From the NCBI RefSeq assembly GCF_008086615.1, contig NZ_RXYB01000015.1:28227-92226 (forward strand): DNA of 64,000 nt, read 5' to 3'. Made by a program: the position numbers and the translations under genes. This document shows, one piece after another, positions 46,425 through 54,483 of the stretch. Origin of the DNA: Acetobacterium tundrae. GTDB lineage: Bacteria; Bacillota; Clostridia; Eubacteriales; Eubacteriaceae. The notes under the pieces are model-generated. The model did not search any database, had not been told where the DNA came from, and was given only the letters and a program-made list of their open reading frames with translations. Positions within the stretch are counted from its first letter, which is position 1; each line of letters begins with the position of its first letter.

Positions 46425-47129
46425 CTAATCAAAGGAAGCAATGGCCTCCAGTCCAGAATCATCTCCGGCAAAATACATGGATCCCCATCCAATTGGGTGA
46501 TCTTTTTCATCAAGGAGCTTTTGCTCCACAACCAAAATAGCGTCACCATCCATGACATCTAGAATTTGACTTACTTCATCCTTTGCTGCTATTGCTTTAA
46601 TCTTCAACTTCTTGGTCATCGCAAATATTGAATTTTTTTTTGCTACCATTTCTGGAAAAGTCGCGTAACGAATTTCCTTTTCAACAATCGGAATACCGCG
46701 GTAATAAGGAATATATTTAACATCAAACGCCTTAACATGTCCATCACTCAGAAAAACACGTTTTACCACAATAACGTGTTTATTTTCCGGAATTTCTAAA
46801 TTAAAGCCAACCTCATAACTGGGTTTGACTACATTCACTTCAATAAGACGAATTTCTTCACCTTTCTTATCGGTAGCCATCATTTCATCAAAATGTAATG
46901 TGTATGAGTCTAAGTTCGGCTCACAAACATAGTTGCCTTTTCCCGGAATTGAATAAATATACCCTTCGTTCACGAGAACCGCCAAGCCTTTTCTAACCGT
47001 CATACGACTTACATTAAATTCCTCGCAAAGAAGATTTTCTGACTGAATAGCATCACCCGGTTTAATTTCTTCACTTGTTATTCTACCTTTTATCGCCTCA
47101 ACTATTTTTATATACTCGGGGGATCCCAT
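46425..47129 (-). CDS. GntR-family regulator with UTRA domain (HutC type)
   Basis: 234 aa. The N-terminal winged helix contains IKPGDAIQSENLLCEEFNVSRMTVRKGLAVLVNEGYIYSIPGKGNYV, and the C-terminal UTRA ligand-binding domain contains VKRVFLSDGHVKAFDVKYIPY. It is 17 bp downstream of the corrinoid gene it probably controls. A TGTATATACA palindrome of the kind HutC-type regulators bind overlaps the candidate promoter at 48249-48281. Confidence 0.9.
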   Translation of the reverse strand: MGSPEYIKIVEAIKGRITSEEIKPGDAIQSENLLCEEFNVSRMTVRKGLAVLVNEGYIYSIPGKGNYVCEPNLDSYTLHFDEMMATDKKGEEIRLIEVNVVKPSYEVGFNLEIPENKHVIVVKRVFLSDGHVKAFDVKYIPYYRGIPIVEKEIRYATFPEMVAKKNSIFAMTKKLKIKAIAAKDEVSQILDVMDGDAILVVEQKLLDEKDHPIGWGSMYFAGDDSGLEAIASFD

Positions 47130-47146
47130 GTTCTCACCACCTTGGT

Positions 47147-47806
47147 CTATCTTCTAGTATTTTTCTGAGCGGACTTCTCTACCATCCATAATTTGCATTT
47201 ATCAACACCCATCGTGACATCTTTGGTTGCATAATCTGCGCCAACAATCTCACCTGCTTTTTCATCTATGACAGCTCCTCCAATAATGATACGATAATCA
47301 TCTCGGATTCCTTTGTTTATTAACTCACAAACAACCGCTCTCATTTCATAAATGGTCTCTTGCTGCATACCACTGAGTCCAATAATATCAGGTTTCACCG
47401 TTTCAACAGCTTCCATTGCTTGATAAAGTGAAACATCAGTCCCAATATCCACTACATCAAATCCAGCTGTTCTGGCAAATGAGCCGAATATATTTTTTCC
47501 AATATCATGGCAATCACCCGAAACTGAAAAGAGCAATATTTTACCAATTTTATTTTTGGGGGTAACCTTAGTAATTTCTTTTAGTTCATCTAATTCCATC
47601 ACTTCTTGAAAAATAATCCCAGCGAAAATCAAATCAGCAATAAAATAATCACTTGTTTCATATAATTTCCCCACCCGTTCCATTCCGATTTGCAACCAAT
47701 TAAATATATCAATCGGTTTGAATCCTTTACGAATGGCAATTCGCACAAGCTCCAATGTTCGGTCTTCATATAATCCTTCAATGGATCTTACAATGCTCTG
47801 TTTCAT
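47147..47806 (-). CDS. Corrinoid (methyltransferase-type cobalamin-binding) protein A
   Basis: 219 aa MtaC/MtbC-like protein. A helical cap domain (about 1-90) precedes a Rossmann-type cobalamin domain. The axial-ligand motif DxHxxG is SGDCHDIGKN (about 115-124), with GLSG near 150 and IIGGAVID near 180. Such proteins carry methyl groups from a substrate-specific methyltransferase to tetrahydrofolate via a second methyltransferase. Neither methyltransferase gene is in the window. It is the first gene of the unit with the GntR regulator and DUF1638. Confidence 0.9.
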   Translation of the reverse strand: MKQSIVRSIEGLYEDRTLELVRIAIRKGFKPIDIFNWLQIGMERVGKLYETSDYFIADLIFAGIIFQEVMELDELKEITKVTPKNKIGKILLFSVSGDCHDIGKNIFGSFARTAGFDVVDIGTDVSLYQAMEAVETVKPDIIGLSGMQQETIYEMRAVVCELINKGIRDDYRIIIGGAVIDEKAGEIVGADYATKDVTMGVDKCKLWMVEKSAQKNTRR

Positions 47807-47996
47807 ATTTAAGCTCCACTTCCTAAACGGTGCAAAGTAATGACCTCATGCCATTCTCATATAAATATCGCGGCACTGTCTTAAGCAATTACACCTGAAA
47901 TTCCTTATCAATTTTTCTTTATTATACCCTAATTTAGTTCTTTTAATAATGGTATAATCTGCCTTTATACAATAAAATTTAAAACTAGCATTCGAA

Positions 47997-48042
47997 TTTA
48001 GAGACTTTTGCTTTTCATCCATAAAGAGCAAAAGTCTCTAAA
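47997..48042. other. Perfect 16-bp inverted repeat in the corrinoid leader
   Basis: TTTAGAGACTTTTGCT (47997-48012) and AGCAAAAGTCTCTAAA (48027-48042) pair perfectly around a 14-nt loop. No U-tract follows on either strand, so it is not a typical terminator. It lies inside the predicted 5' untranslated RNA of the gene at 47147-47806. Confidence 0.65.
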
Positions 48043-48248
48043 CTATTATCTTTTTGACAGCGCATAATAACAAGCATCCAGTTGATAAATACACTAACTG
48101 CAATGCTTGATGCTAAAATTTTTTCTATCGGTTGTGAAACTTTTTTTACCATTATTTACCCATACGTCAGCAATTTTTTGTTGAGTTGAAAAAACATTCA
48201 CGATTTTATCCTTTTAAATATTGATTAACCATGAAATCGTTTGTCGAA

Positions 48249-48324
48249 ATTATATCATACTTATATCGACCTGTATATACAAATATCTGCAAATTTTTTA
48301 TTTTTAAAGGAAAAATTTGCAGAT
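48249..48324 (-). promoter_or_regulatory. Promoter and operator region of corrinoid gene A
   Basis: Minus strand: TATACA (48277-48272), 17-bp spacer, TATAAT (48254-48249). The -35 lies within the palindrome TGTATATACA (48272-48281), a typical GntR/HutC-type site. Directly upstream is a perfect 14-bp inverted repeat ATCTGCAAATTTTT / AAAAATTTGCAGAT (48285-48298, 48311-48324). The implied leader to the start codon at 47806 is about 435 nt. Apart from these elements and the hairpin at 47997-48042, no credible gene lies in 47807-48387. Confidence 0.55.
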
Positions 48325-48387
48325 TAAATTACAATTTCATATGATTTCAAGCACTGTTTGTCTCTTAATGCCTTCGCAAAAATTTAA

Positions 48388-48421
48388 AAGAGGGAAGAGA
48401 ATCAAAATTCTCTCCCCTCTT
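48388..48421 (-). terminator. Terminator of corrinoid gene B
   Basis: AAGAGGGAAGAGAAT pairs with ATTCTCTCCCCTCTT with one mismatch and a 4-nt loop. TTTAAATTTTT follows on the minus strand, 60 bp beyond the stop at 48481. Confidence 0.85.
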
Positions 48422-48480
48422 ATGGATAATGCCCATGACACGATCCATAGTTGAGTGATTATTTATATTTAATGGAAGGT

Positions 48481-49110
48481 TTATACCCAAGCTTGACAGA
48501 TCTTAACGCCTTCAGCCGCATTAGTAGTAAATTTATCGGCACCAACATATTCACAAGATTCTTTTGTTACAGGATTTCCGCCGATAATAATTTTAGCATC
48601 AATACCTGCTGCTTTAAGTGCATCAACGGTTTCTTTCATCGAATCAATCGCTAGCGTCAACACGCCACTCATACCAATAATCGCCGGTTTGCAATCTTTA
48701 GCTTTTTCAACGAAAATTTCTGGAGCTACATCAATTCCTAAATCAATGACTTCAAATCCAGCTGCTTCTGACATGCTCTTGAAAATATTTTTTCCAATAT
48801 CATGTAAATCGCCATGCACAGTACCCAGAACGATTGTACCTGCAACGGTAGATCCGCCCCTACCTAAAGCCGGTTTCAACACATTGATGGCTTCAGTTAA
48901 TAATTCACCGGCAAAGATTAAATCGCCAACAAAATATTCACCTTTTTCAAAAAGATCTCCAACAATCCCCATACCAGCCTGACACGCGCCGACTGCTTCT
49001 AAAGCATCTTCTTCAGTTGGATTTGTTGCTACATATTCATTCAGTAAATCTATTACCTCATCTTCTTCTAAATCTCCAAGCGCTTGTGTTAATACTTTTA
49101 AATCTAACAT
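48481..49110 (-). CDS. Corrinoid (methyltransferase-type cobalamin-binding) protein B
   Basis: 209 aa, paralogous in design to the protein at 47147-47806. GDLHDIGKNIFKSM gives the axial His, IIGMSGVLTLA follows, and AKIIIGGNPVT and the C-terminal VGADKFTTNAAEGVKICQAW complete the cobalamin domain. It is monocistronic, between its own promoter and terminator, with no methyltransferase gene beside it. Start: ATG after AAGGAAGGG. Confidence 0.9.
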   Translation of the reverse strand: MLDLKVLTQALGDLEEDEVIDLLNEYVATNPTEEDALEAVGACQAGMGIVGDLFEKGEYFVGDLIFAGELLTEAINVLKPALGRGGSTVAGTIVLGTVHGDLHDIGKNIFKSMSEAAGFEVIDLGIDVAPEIFVEKAKDCKPAIIGMSGVLTLAIDSMKETVDALKAAGIDAKIIIGGNPVTKESCEYVGADKFTTNAAEGVKICQAWV

Positions 49111-49153
49111 TCAAATAACCCTTCCTTTTTTACAATATTTTGGAAATAAAAAT

Positions 49154-49231
49154 ACATGTGTGACATGTGTGTACATGTTTACAATATTATGTTACACCTT
49201 TACATAATATTTGTCAAGTAAACGCTTCCAT
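49154..49231 (-). promoter_or_regulatory. Promoter of corrinoid gene B with cre-like box and ACATGT triplet
   Basis: Minus strand: TTGACA (49217-49212), 17-bp spacer, TAACAT (49194-49189). A cre-like site ATGGAAGCGTTTACT (49217-49231) abuts the -35. Downstream of the predicted start are three ACATGT hexamers (49154, 49163, 49173) spaced 9-10 bp, one helical turn, which suggests a cooperative operator. The rest of the divergent gap to 49351 also serves yedF. Confidence 0.55.
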
Positions 49232-49351
49232 TTTTTTGATATTTTTCCAAATATCCGACTCTAATTATATGACAATTTACTTCGCTCTTGATTAAAATAA
49301 CTGCCCTTGTTATAATGAAATACAACAAATACTTATTCTAGGAGGCTTGTT

Positions 49352-49963
49352 ATGACTATTGATGCGCGCGGTAAAAATTGTCCTATTCCGGTTATTATGG
49401 CCAATAAAGAAATTGAAAGGCATGTTTTGTCCTTTACCATTTTGGTGGATAATGCCATTGCTGTAGAAAACTTAAAAAAGTTAGCTCAAAACAAGGGTTA
49501 TGGTGTTGAAATTAATGGCGTCGATTCTGACTATTCTGTCGATTTTATTGGTAATGAAAGCTCATTCCAGGGAAACACTTCGGCTCTTTCTGATCTTTTC
49601 CCTGAAACAAATATTGCTACGCCAACTGATGACTGGGTATTATTCATGGGCAAAGATATCATTGGTGCCGGTGACCCGGTTCTCGGCGGCAACTTAATAA
49701 AAATGTATTTTTACACTCTTTCCCAAGGGACCTCTCTTCCCAAAGCAATTCTTTTTATGAATGCCGGGGTTAAACTGCCGACGACGAATGACCAGGTTAT
49801 TGAACATCTTAAAGTCCTTGCTGAAAAAGGCTGCGAAATTCTTGTTTGCGGTGCCTGCTTAGATTTCTATCAACTGACTGACCAACTTCAAGTTGGAACC
49901 ATCAGTAACATGTATGACATCACCGAGAAAATAAACGGTGCTTCAAAGGTCGTCACTTTATGA
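49352..49963 (+). CDS. yedF: YedF selenium-metabolism protein (TusA-DsrE fusion)
   Basis: 203 aa. The N-terminal TusA/SirA domain has the CPIP active-site motif (DARGKNCPIPVI, Cys near residue 10), and a DsrE-like C-terminal domain has the cysteine in CGACLDFY. This two-domain architecture is the YedF family, tied by comparative genomics to selenium handling, probably as a carrier of a persulfide or selenosulfide. Start: ATG after AGGAGG. The stop overlaps the next gene's start (ATGA). Confidence 0.88.
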   Translation: MTIDARGKNCPIPVIMANKEIERHVLSFTILVDNAIAVENLKKLAQNKGYGVEINGVDSDYSVDFIGNESSFQGNTSALSDLFPETNIATPTDDWVLFMGKDIIGAGDPVLGGNLIKMYFYTLSQGTSLPKAILFMNAGVKLPTTNDQVIEHLKVLAEKGCEILVCGACLDFYQLTDQLQVGTISNMYDITEKINGASKVVTL

Positions 49964-50220
49964 CATATTTTGTCATTACTTTTGCAAACACCCACTCAGC
50001 GATTACCACCCAGTCTCATTTGGAAACCTGCGCAAACATTTCAATTATGCCTACCCTCCGGGAGATTTCTGCCGGATGTGGCATCTCCATTCGTTTTTCA
50101 CCTGAAGAGCTGAAACCTGTCATGGCATGTTTAGAGTCTTGGAGTTTAGCTCCTGAAATGTTTCAAATTTATGAAATAACTGAAAAAGACGGGAAAATCT
50201 TCCCATCTCCATTCAAATAA
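49960..50220 (+). CDS. DUF3343 protein, putative Se/S carrier
   Basis: 86 aa. The family co-occurs with YedF and the cysteine desulfurase encoded next door and is proposed to carry sulfur or selenium. The small alpha/beta fold has two central cysteines (LETCANI and SAGCGISI). Translationally coupled to yedF by a 4-bp overlap. Its stop codon directly abuts the stop of the convergent gene. Confidence 0.8.
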   Translation: MTYFVITFANTHSAITTQSHLETCANISIMPTLREISAGCGISIRFSPEELKPVMACLESWSLAPEMFQIYEITEKDGKIFPSPFK

Positions 50221-51393
50221 TTATTTCGTGATTTCTTGCAAAGCATTTAGACAATAATCCACTTCTTCACTCATGTTAAAATGTCCCAACGATAGACGTA
50301 TGGTGCCTTGAGGATAGGTGCCTAAAGTCTTATGGGCCAAAGGTGCGCAATGAAGACCCACTCTGGTCATAATCCCATAGCTCTGGTCTAATTCAAAAGC
50401 GACCTGGGCATTATCTTTCTTAACGCTGACAATGGATACCACGGCACTGCGATTATTAATATCAGGAATGCCGATTAAATTCAAGTTTTCAATGCTTTGT
50501 ATTCCTGATATCAATCTCTGAGTTAATTCCATTTCCTTATTTAAAATACTTCCCAGACCTTTTTCTTGAAGATAATCCACAGCCTTTGAAAGTCCATAAA
50601 TTCCGGGGATGTTAAGTGTTCCAGATTCAAATTTGTCCGGTAAAAAATCCGGCATTTCAAAACTTTCTGATCGGCTTCCAGTCCCCCCCTGGACAAGAGA
50701 AGTAATCTGCTCTGCCAAATCATCTTTCATAATCACTCCGCCAATCCCCTGCGGCCCCAACAAACCCTTATGCCCGGTAAAACAAAGGGCATCAATCGAT
50801 GTTTCCGCCATATTGATTGGAAAGATCCCTGCCGTTTGAGCACTGTCTACAACAAATTTCAACTGGTGTTTACCGCAAATCTCGGCAACCTTTTCAATGG
50901 GCAATACGGTTCCGCATACATTAGACCCATGGGTCATAATAATAGCTTTTGTGTTTTTCTGAATCAATGGCTCTATTTTATCCAGCTGTAACTTTCCCTG
51001 GATATCACAAGGCATAACGCTCATGGCAATCCCCTGCTGTTCTAGAAAATAAAGCGGCCGCATCACAGCATTATGCTCCATGCCGCTAACCAGAACATGA
51101 TCTCCCGGTTTAAGCAAGCCTTTAATGACTAGATTTAGCCCTTCAGTCACACTCGAAGTAAAAATAACATTTTTAGATGGGTCTGAACCTTGATTAAATT
51201 GGAATAGTTTACACAGCTTCTTTCGGGTTTTATAAACCGTTTCTGCTACTTCATACCCCCATTTGTAATTTCCTCTTCCGACATTACACCCTCTGGTATC
51301 TAAATATTCCGCCATCGCAGGCCCTACTCCCGGAGCTTTTGGAAAAGATGTGCTGGCATTATCAAAATATACACTTTTATCAACTGTTTTCAT
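50221..51393 (-). CDS. Cysteine desulfurase / selenocysteine lyase-like PLP enzyme
   Basis: 390 aa class V aminotransferase fold. SVYFDNASTSFPKAP at the N-terminus, VVDSAQTAG (PLP ring contact), ALCFTGHKGLLGPQG with the PLP lysine, and the C-terminal active-site loop MTRVGLHCAPLAHKTLG with the catalytic Cys are all seen. It resembles the group linked to YedF and DUF3343 in selenium-dependent enzyme maturation. Start: ATG after AGAGGGTG; the upstream extension crosses an inverted repeat and is rejected. It is convergent with yedF-DUF3343, with no spacer. Confidence 0.88.
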   Translation of the reverse strand: MKTVDKSVYFDNASTSFPKAPGVGPAMAEYLDTRGCNVGRGNYKWGYEVAETVYKTRKKLCKLFQFNQGSDPSKNVIFTSSVTEGLNLVIKGLLKPGDHVLVSGMEHNAVMRPLYFLEQQGIAMSVMPCDIQGKLQLDKIEPLIQKNTKAIIMTHGSNVCGTVLPIEKVAEICGKHQLKFVVDSAQTAGIFPINMAETSIDALCFTGHKGLLGPQGIGGVIMKDDLAEQITSLVQGGTGSRSESFEMPDFLPDKFESGTLNIPGIYGLSKAVDYLQEKGLGSILNKEMELTQRLISGIQSIENLNLIGIPDINNRSAVVSIVSVKKDNAQVAFELDQSYGIMTRVGLHCAPLAHKTLGTYPQGTIRLSLGHFNMSEEVDYCLNALQEITK

Positions 51394-51448
51394 GGGCACA
51401 CCCTCTTTTTTTTTACATTTTTCTAAGCAATCTAATTTTATTATAAAA

Positions 51449-51563
51449 GAGGCTATCGCAAACTCGTAAAATCGATTTGTGATTTTACTTAATTCTTTTG
51501 AATTATCAATGTGACAAATATCACAGCAAAAACGACAATCCAATCAGAGTTTTCAATAGCCTC
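51449..51563. repeat. Inverted-repeat element containing a TGTGA-N6-TCACA box
   Basis: GAGGCTATCGCAAACTC (51449-51465) and its inverted copy (51547-51563, two mismatches) flank 81 bp. Inside is the perfect palindrome TGTGACAAATATCACA (51510-51525), matching a CRP/FNR-type box. It lies between hydA2 and the desulfurase gene and could be a small MITE that supplies a regulatory site. Confidence 0.55.
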
Positions 51564-51586
51564 ATATTTTACAATGATGTAATTAA

Positions 51587-52963
51587 TTATTTCTTAAATT
51601 CGTTTTCCCCGATACAATACTTAGTATGTAACATATGATGGGATTCTTTTCCGTTTGGAGTCAGTAAATACTCTTCATAAATTTTCGCAATCGCTGGATT
51701 TTCATGAGATTTACGAATTGGCAGCTCAGCATCATGTGCATAAGTTCCTTTTGTTCTTGCCTCATAAGCAGCTTCTTTTTCGCTGTCAAGAAGAAGCTTC
51801 GGTTGACCACCGCCGCTGACGCATCCCACTGGACATGTCATTACCTCAATAAAATGGAGGTCAAGCTTACCGGCTTTAATATCTTCAAGAACCGGTATGA
51901 CATTTTTAAGACCGGTTACAATTCCAACTTTTAATTCAATGTCGCCAACCTGTAAGGTTGCCGTACGGAAGGTATCACTGCCACGAACAGCCGTCACATC
52001 AACTGCCGGAATTGGTTTTCCGGTGATCAATTCATAACCCGTTCTGATTGCCGCTTCCATAACCCCGCCGGTAACACCAAAAATGGTGCCCGCCCCAGTA
52101 TACATGCCCATTGGCTGATCAAAATCTTCATCCGGCAGTTGATTAAAATCAATACCCATATCTTTAATCAGATAAGCCAGTTCTCTTGTCGTGATGGCAA
52201 CATCTACATCTTGATATCCGCTGCTGTTCATTTCTTCACGGTTACACTCAAATTCTTTACAGGTACATGGCATAACTGAAACAGTGAAAATTTTAGCTGG
52301 ATCATAATTATCAATCTTTGCGCCATAGGTCTTGAAAATTGCGCCCATTTGCTGTGGCGACTTGCAAGTTGATAAATTATCTTTCATTTCAGGATAATTT
52401 CTTTCAAGGAAGGAAACCCATGCTGGACAACAGGATGTGAACATTGGCAGTTTTCCGCCTTCTGTGACGCGTTTTATCAGTTCAGTTCCTTCTTCCATAA
52501 TGGTGAGATCAGCGGTGAAATTAGTGTCGTAAATTTTATCAAAACCAATTCTGCGCAGTGCTGCCGCCAGTTTTTTAGCCTCAACAGTTCCCAATTCGGC
52601 CCCAAAGTCTTCGGCAATCGCCATCCGAACTGCTGGTGCACACTCAACCATTGTAATGACGTTTTTGTCAGCTAAAGCTGCTTTAACCTTATCTAAATTA
52701 CAATTGTTGTAGGCTGCAAAAAGTGGTTCTTTAAGGGTAGCCGGAAGATTTCGTTCGGCTCTTTTTTGATCGTATACTTCCGCGCCGTGTTCAACAATTG
52801 AAACGTAAGATTTGCATTTTTGTACGCATTGACCACACATAACACATTTATCATAATTAATTTCTTGTGCTTTCCCCTGTTCACCCTCGATTGCAGACAC
52901 TGGACATACTTCTGCACATTCTCTACAACCGGTACATATATCTTTATCAATATTAATTATCAC
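51587..52963 (-). CDS. hydA2: [FeFe]-hydrogenase subunit HydA2 of CO2 reductase
   Basis: 458 aa from a GTG start behind AAGGGGGA. An N-terminal pair of [4Fe-4S] motifs (CTGCRECAEVCP, CVMCGQCVQKC) precedes the H-cluster domain: L1 FTSCCPAWVSF, L2 MPCTCKEFECNRE and L3 MTCPVGCVSGGGQP, so all H-cluster cysteines are present. In A. woodii this subunit oxidises H2 and passes electrons through HycB subunits to formate dehydrogenase for direct CO2 hydrogenation in the cytoplasm. It is the last gene of the cluster. Confidence 0.95.
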   Translation of the reverse strand: MIINIDKDICTGCRECAEVCPVSAIEGEQGKAQEINYDKCVMCGQCVQKCKSYVSIVEHGAEVYDQKRAERNLPATLKEPLFAAYNNCNLDKVKAALADKNVITMVECAPAVRMAIAEDFGAELGTVEAKKLAAALRRIGFDKIYDTNFTADLTIMEEGTELIKRVTEGGKLPMFTSCCPAWVSFLERNYPEMKDNLSTCKSPQQMGAIFKTYGAKIDNYDPAKIFTVSVMPCTCKEFECNREEMNSSGYQDVDVAITTRELAYLIKDMGIDFNQLPDEDFDQPMGMYTGAGTIFGVTGGVMEAAIRTGYELITGKPIPAVDVTAVRGSDTFRTATLQVGDIELKVGIVTGLKNVIPVLEDIKAGKLDLHFIEVMTCPVGCVSGGGQPKLLLDSEKEAAYEARTKGTYAHDAELPIRKSHENPAIAKIYEEYLLTPNGKESHHMLHTKYCIGENEFKK

Positions 52964-52980
52964 TCATTTGTCCCCCTTTC

Positions 52981-53541
52981 CTATAAATTTCCTGTTAATG
53001 ATAATGCAATGGCAGCCTTGATATTTTTTTCTCGACGATCTTCTTCCAAATTCACAAGTTTTAAAACATCGTGTGGACAAGTTTTTATGCAAGCGGGTCC
53101 GCCTTCAATATTTATGCAAAGATCACATTTATATGCGGATTTTCTCACTTCATCACTTCCGGTTTGCTTAACTGCTTTGCCTTTTTTGGCAATCGGAAGC
53201 ATTTCCAAAGCACCAAATGGACAGGCCATCATGCAGTTTTTACAACCAATACAAAGGTCTTCATTGACATAGACAACACCGTCTATACGGGCGATTGCTT
53301 TTGCCGAACAGGAATTGAGGCATGGTGCATCTTCGCATTGTTTACACTGAACCGGCAAACAGAACTCTTCAAGTCTGGTTAAAAACAATCTGGGTGTAAC
53401 CGGTATCTCAACGGTACCAACGGTGTGTGCAACTTTGTTATCTTTTTGATTGTGTACGGTAAAACAGGCCACTTCACAGGCTCTGCATCCGGTACACTGA
53501 TCATTACATGCGACAACAAATGAACTTAAATTATTATTCAT
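52981..53541 (-). CDS. hycB3: HycB3, polyferredoxin electron-transfer subunit
   Basis: 186 aa with four [4Fe-4S] motifs: CTGCRACEVAC, CKQCEDAPCLNSC, CIGCKNCMMACP and CDLCINIEGGPACIKTCP. It is the electron wire between hydrogenase and formate dehydrogenase. Relative to HycB1 and HycB2 its C-terminus is longer and charged (NLEEDRREKNIKAA), a region that in studied HDCR enzymes helps form filaments. The GGAGGG site lies inside a slightly longer ATG frame, so the second ATG (53541) is used. 17 bp upstream of hydA2. Confidence 0.93.
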   Translation of the reverse strand: MNNNLSSFVVACNDQCTGCRACEVACFTVHNQKDNKVAHTVGTVEIPVTPRLFLTRLEEFCLPVQCKQCEDAPCLNSCSAKAIARIDGVVYVNEDLCIGCKNCMMACPFGALEMLPIAKKGKAVKQTGSDEVRKSAYKCDLCINIEGGPACIKTCPHDVLKLVNLEEDRREKNIKAAIALSLTGNL

Positions 53542-53563
53542 TTTACCCTCCATTTTCTTTTTA

Positions 53564-54352
53564 TCATCTTAAGTATTGAAAATATTTTCTCAAGTAATTT
53601 ATTCTTTTTTTTTTAGTTATGAGTCTAAATAATTCGTCTCCCAAATCAATTCGGTTGGGATGCGTATATACATTCATCCGCTCTCCACGAATAAATCCAA
53701 CCAAAGTAATGCCTGCTTGATCAGCTTTCTCAATACTTAAACTCGTTGGCGCCGATTTTGATGCTACAATTGAAATGCCACCCTTTTCTGCCTTCTGAAG
53801 CATATCTGATGAAATCCTTCCGCTCACTACAAGGATCTTATTTCTGGTATCGATATCATTGAGGATGCAATACCCGATCACCTTATCCACGGCATTGTGC
53901 CGAGCCACATCCATGATGGTTACCACTTCTTTTTCGCCATCATAAATTGCAACCTGGTGAAATCCGCCCGTCTCAGTAAAAAGTTCCGTTGGGGCGATAT
54001 TCTTTTTCATTATTTCATAGATCGTTTGAATTTCCACGACGATTGGTTTTTCTAATGGTTCCTTTTTCGGGCTAGGTGCATAGTCAGCAAGTTGTATCTT
54101 TGCAGTATTATTTTTCTCATCTATTTCGATATTTAGAATATCCTGCCTGGTACCTGACATGCCGCAACTCGTTAGATAACCGGCAACCAACTCTTCCAGA
54201 TTTTTGGGTGTACAGTAAAGCGTACAAAGGTCGTTGCCATTAACATTCAGCTTAAAAGGATATTCAGTAATAATTGTCTCGTCAACAACATCCGATTGTT
54301 CACCCTGGACTTTTATAACTGCTAGCTTTAAAAAGGTATCCAAATTTGCCAT
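53564..54352 (-). CDS. fdhD: FdhD, formate dehydrogenase sulfur-transfer protein
   Basis: 262 aa. FdhD moves sulfur from a cysteine desulfurase to the molybdopterin cofactor of formate dehydrogenase. ITEYPFKLNVNG near the N-terminus, the loop YLTSCGMSGT and the C-terminal APTSLSIEKADQAGITLVGF are diagnostic. The usual CxxC loop (CGxCG) has only its first Cys here; the second position is Ser. It lies between hycB2 and hycB3. GGAGGGG is very close to the ATG, which may lower expression relative to the structural genes. Confidence 0.92.
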   Translation of the reverse strand: MANLDTFLKLAVIKVQGEQSDVVDETIITEYPFKLNVNGNDLCTLYCTPKNLEELVAGYLTSCGMSGTRQDILNIEIDEKNNTAKIQLADYAPSPKKEPLEKPIVVEIQTIYEIMKKNIAPTELFTETGGFHQVAIYDGEKEVVTIMDVARHNAVDKVIGYCILNDIDTRNKILVVSGRISSDMLQKAEKGGISIVASKSAPTSLSIEKADQAGITLVGFIRGERMNVYTHPNRIDLGDELFRLITKKKRINYLRKYFQYLR

Positions 54353-54444
54353 CCCCTCCTTTTTCTCCTCGTTATATTTCGCTATCAGAAATCAGACTGC
54401 ATCAAAGGTTTGCATGAGTAAACGTTGAGAAGACTCCGCCTTGC

Positions 54445-54461
54445 TCTGATACAGTCATCAT
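54445..54461. repeat. 17-bp repeat downstream of hycB2
   Basis: TCTGATACAGTCATCAT is identical to 57483-57499, which follows hycB1 at a similar distance. Both copies lie 17-40 bp beyond a hycB stop codon. Confidence 0.7.
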
Positions 54462-54483
54462 CACTTATTTTGAGAAGATTTTA

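Noticed and set aside
47846..48031. 61-codon frame upstream of corrinoid gene A
   Set aside because: It reads through the inverted repeat of the leader, lacks a ribosome-binding site and resembles nothing known.
51394..51543. N-terminal extension of the cysteine desulfurase with several Cys residues
   Set aside because: It crosses the inverted-repeat element and a CRP-type box. The family N-terminus and ribosome-binding site place the start at 51393.
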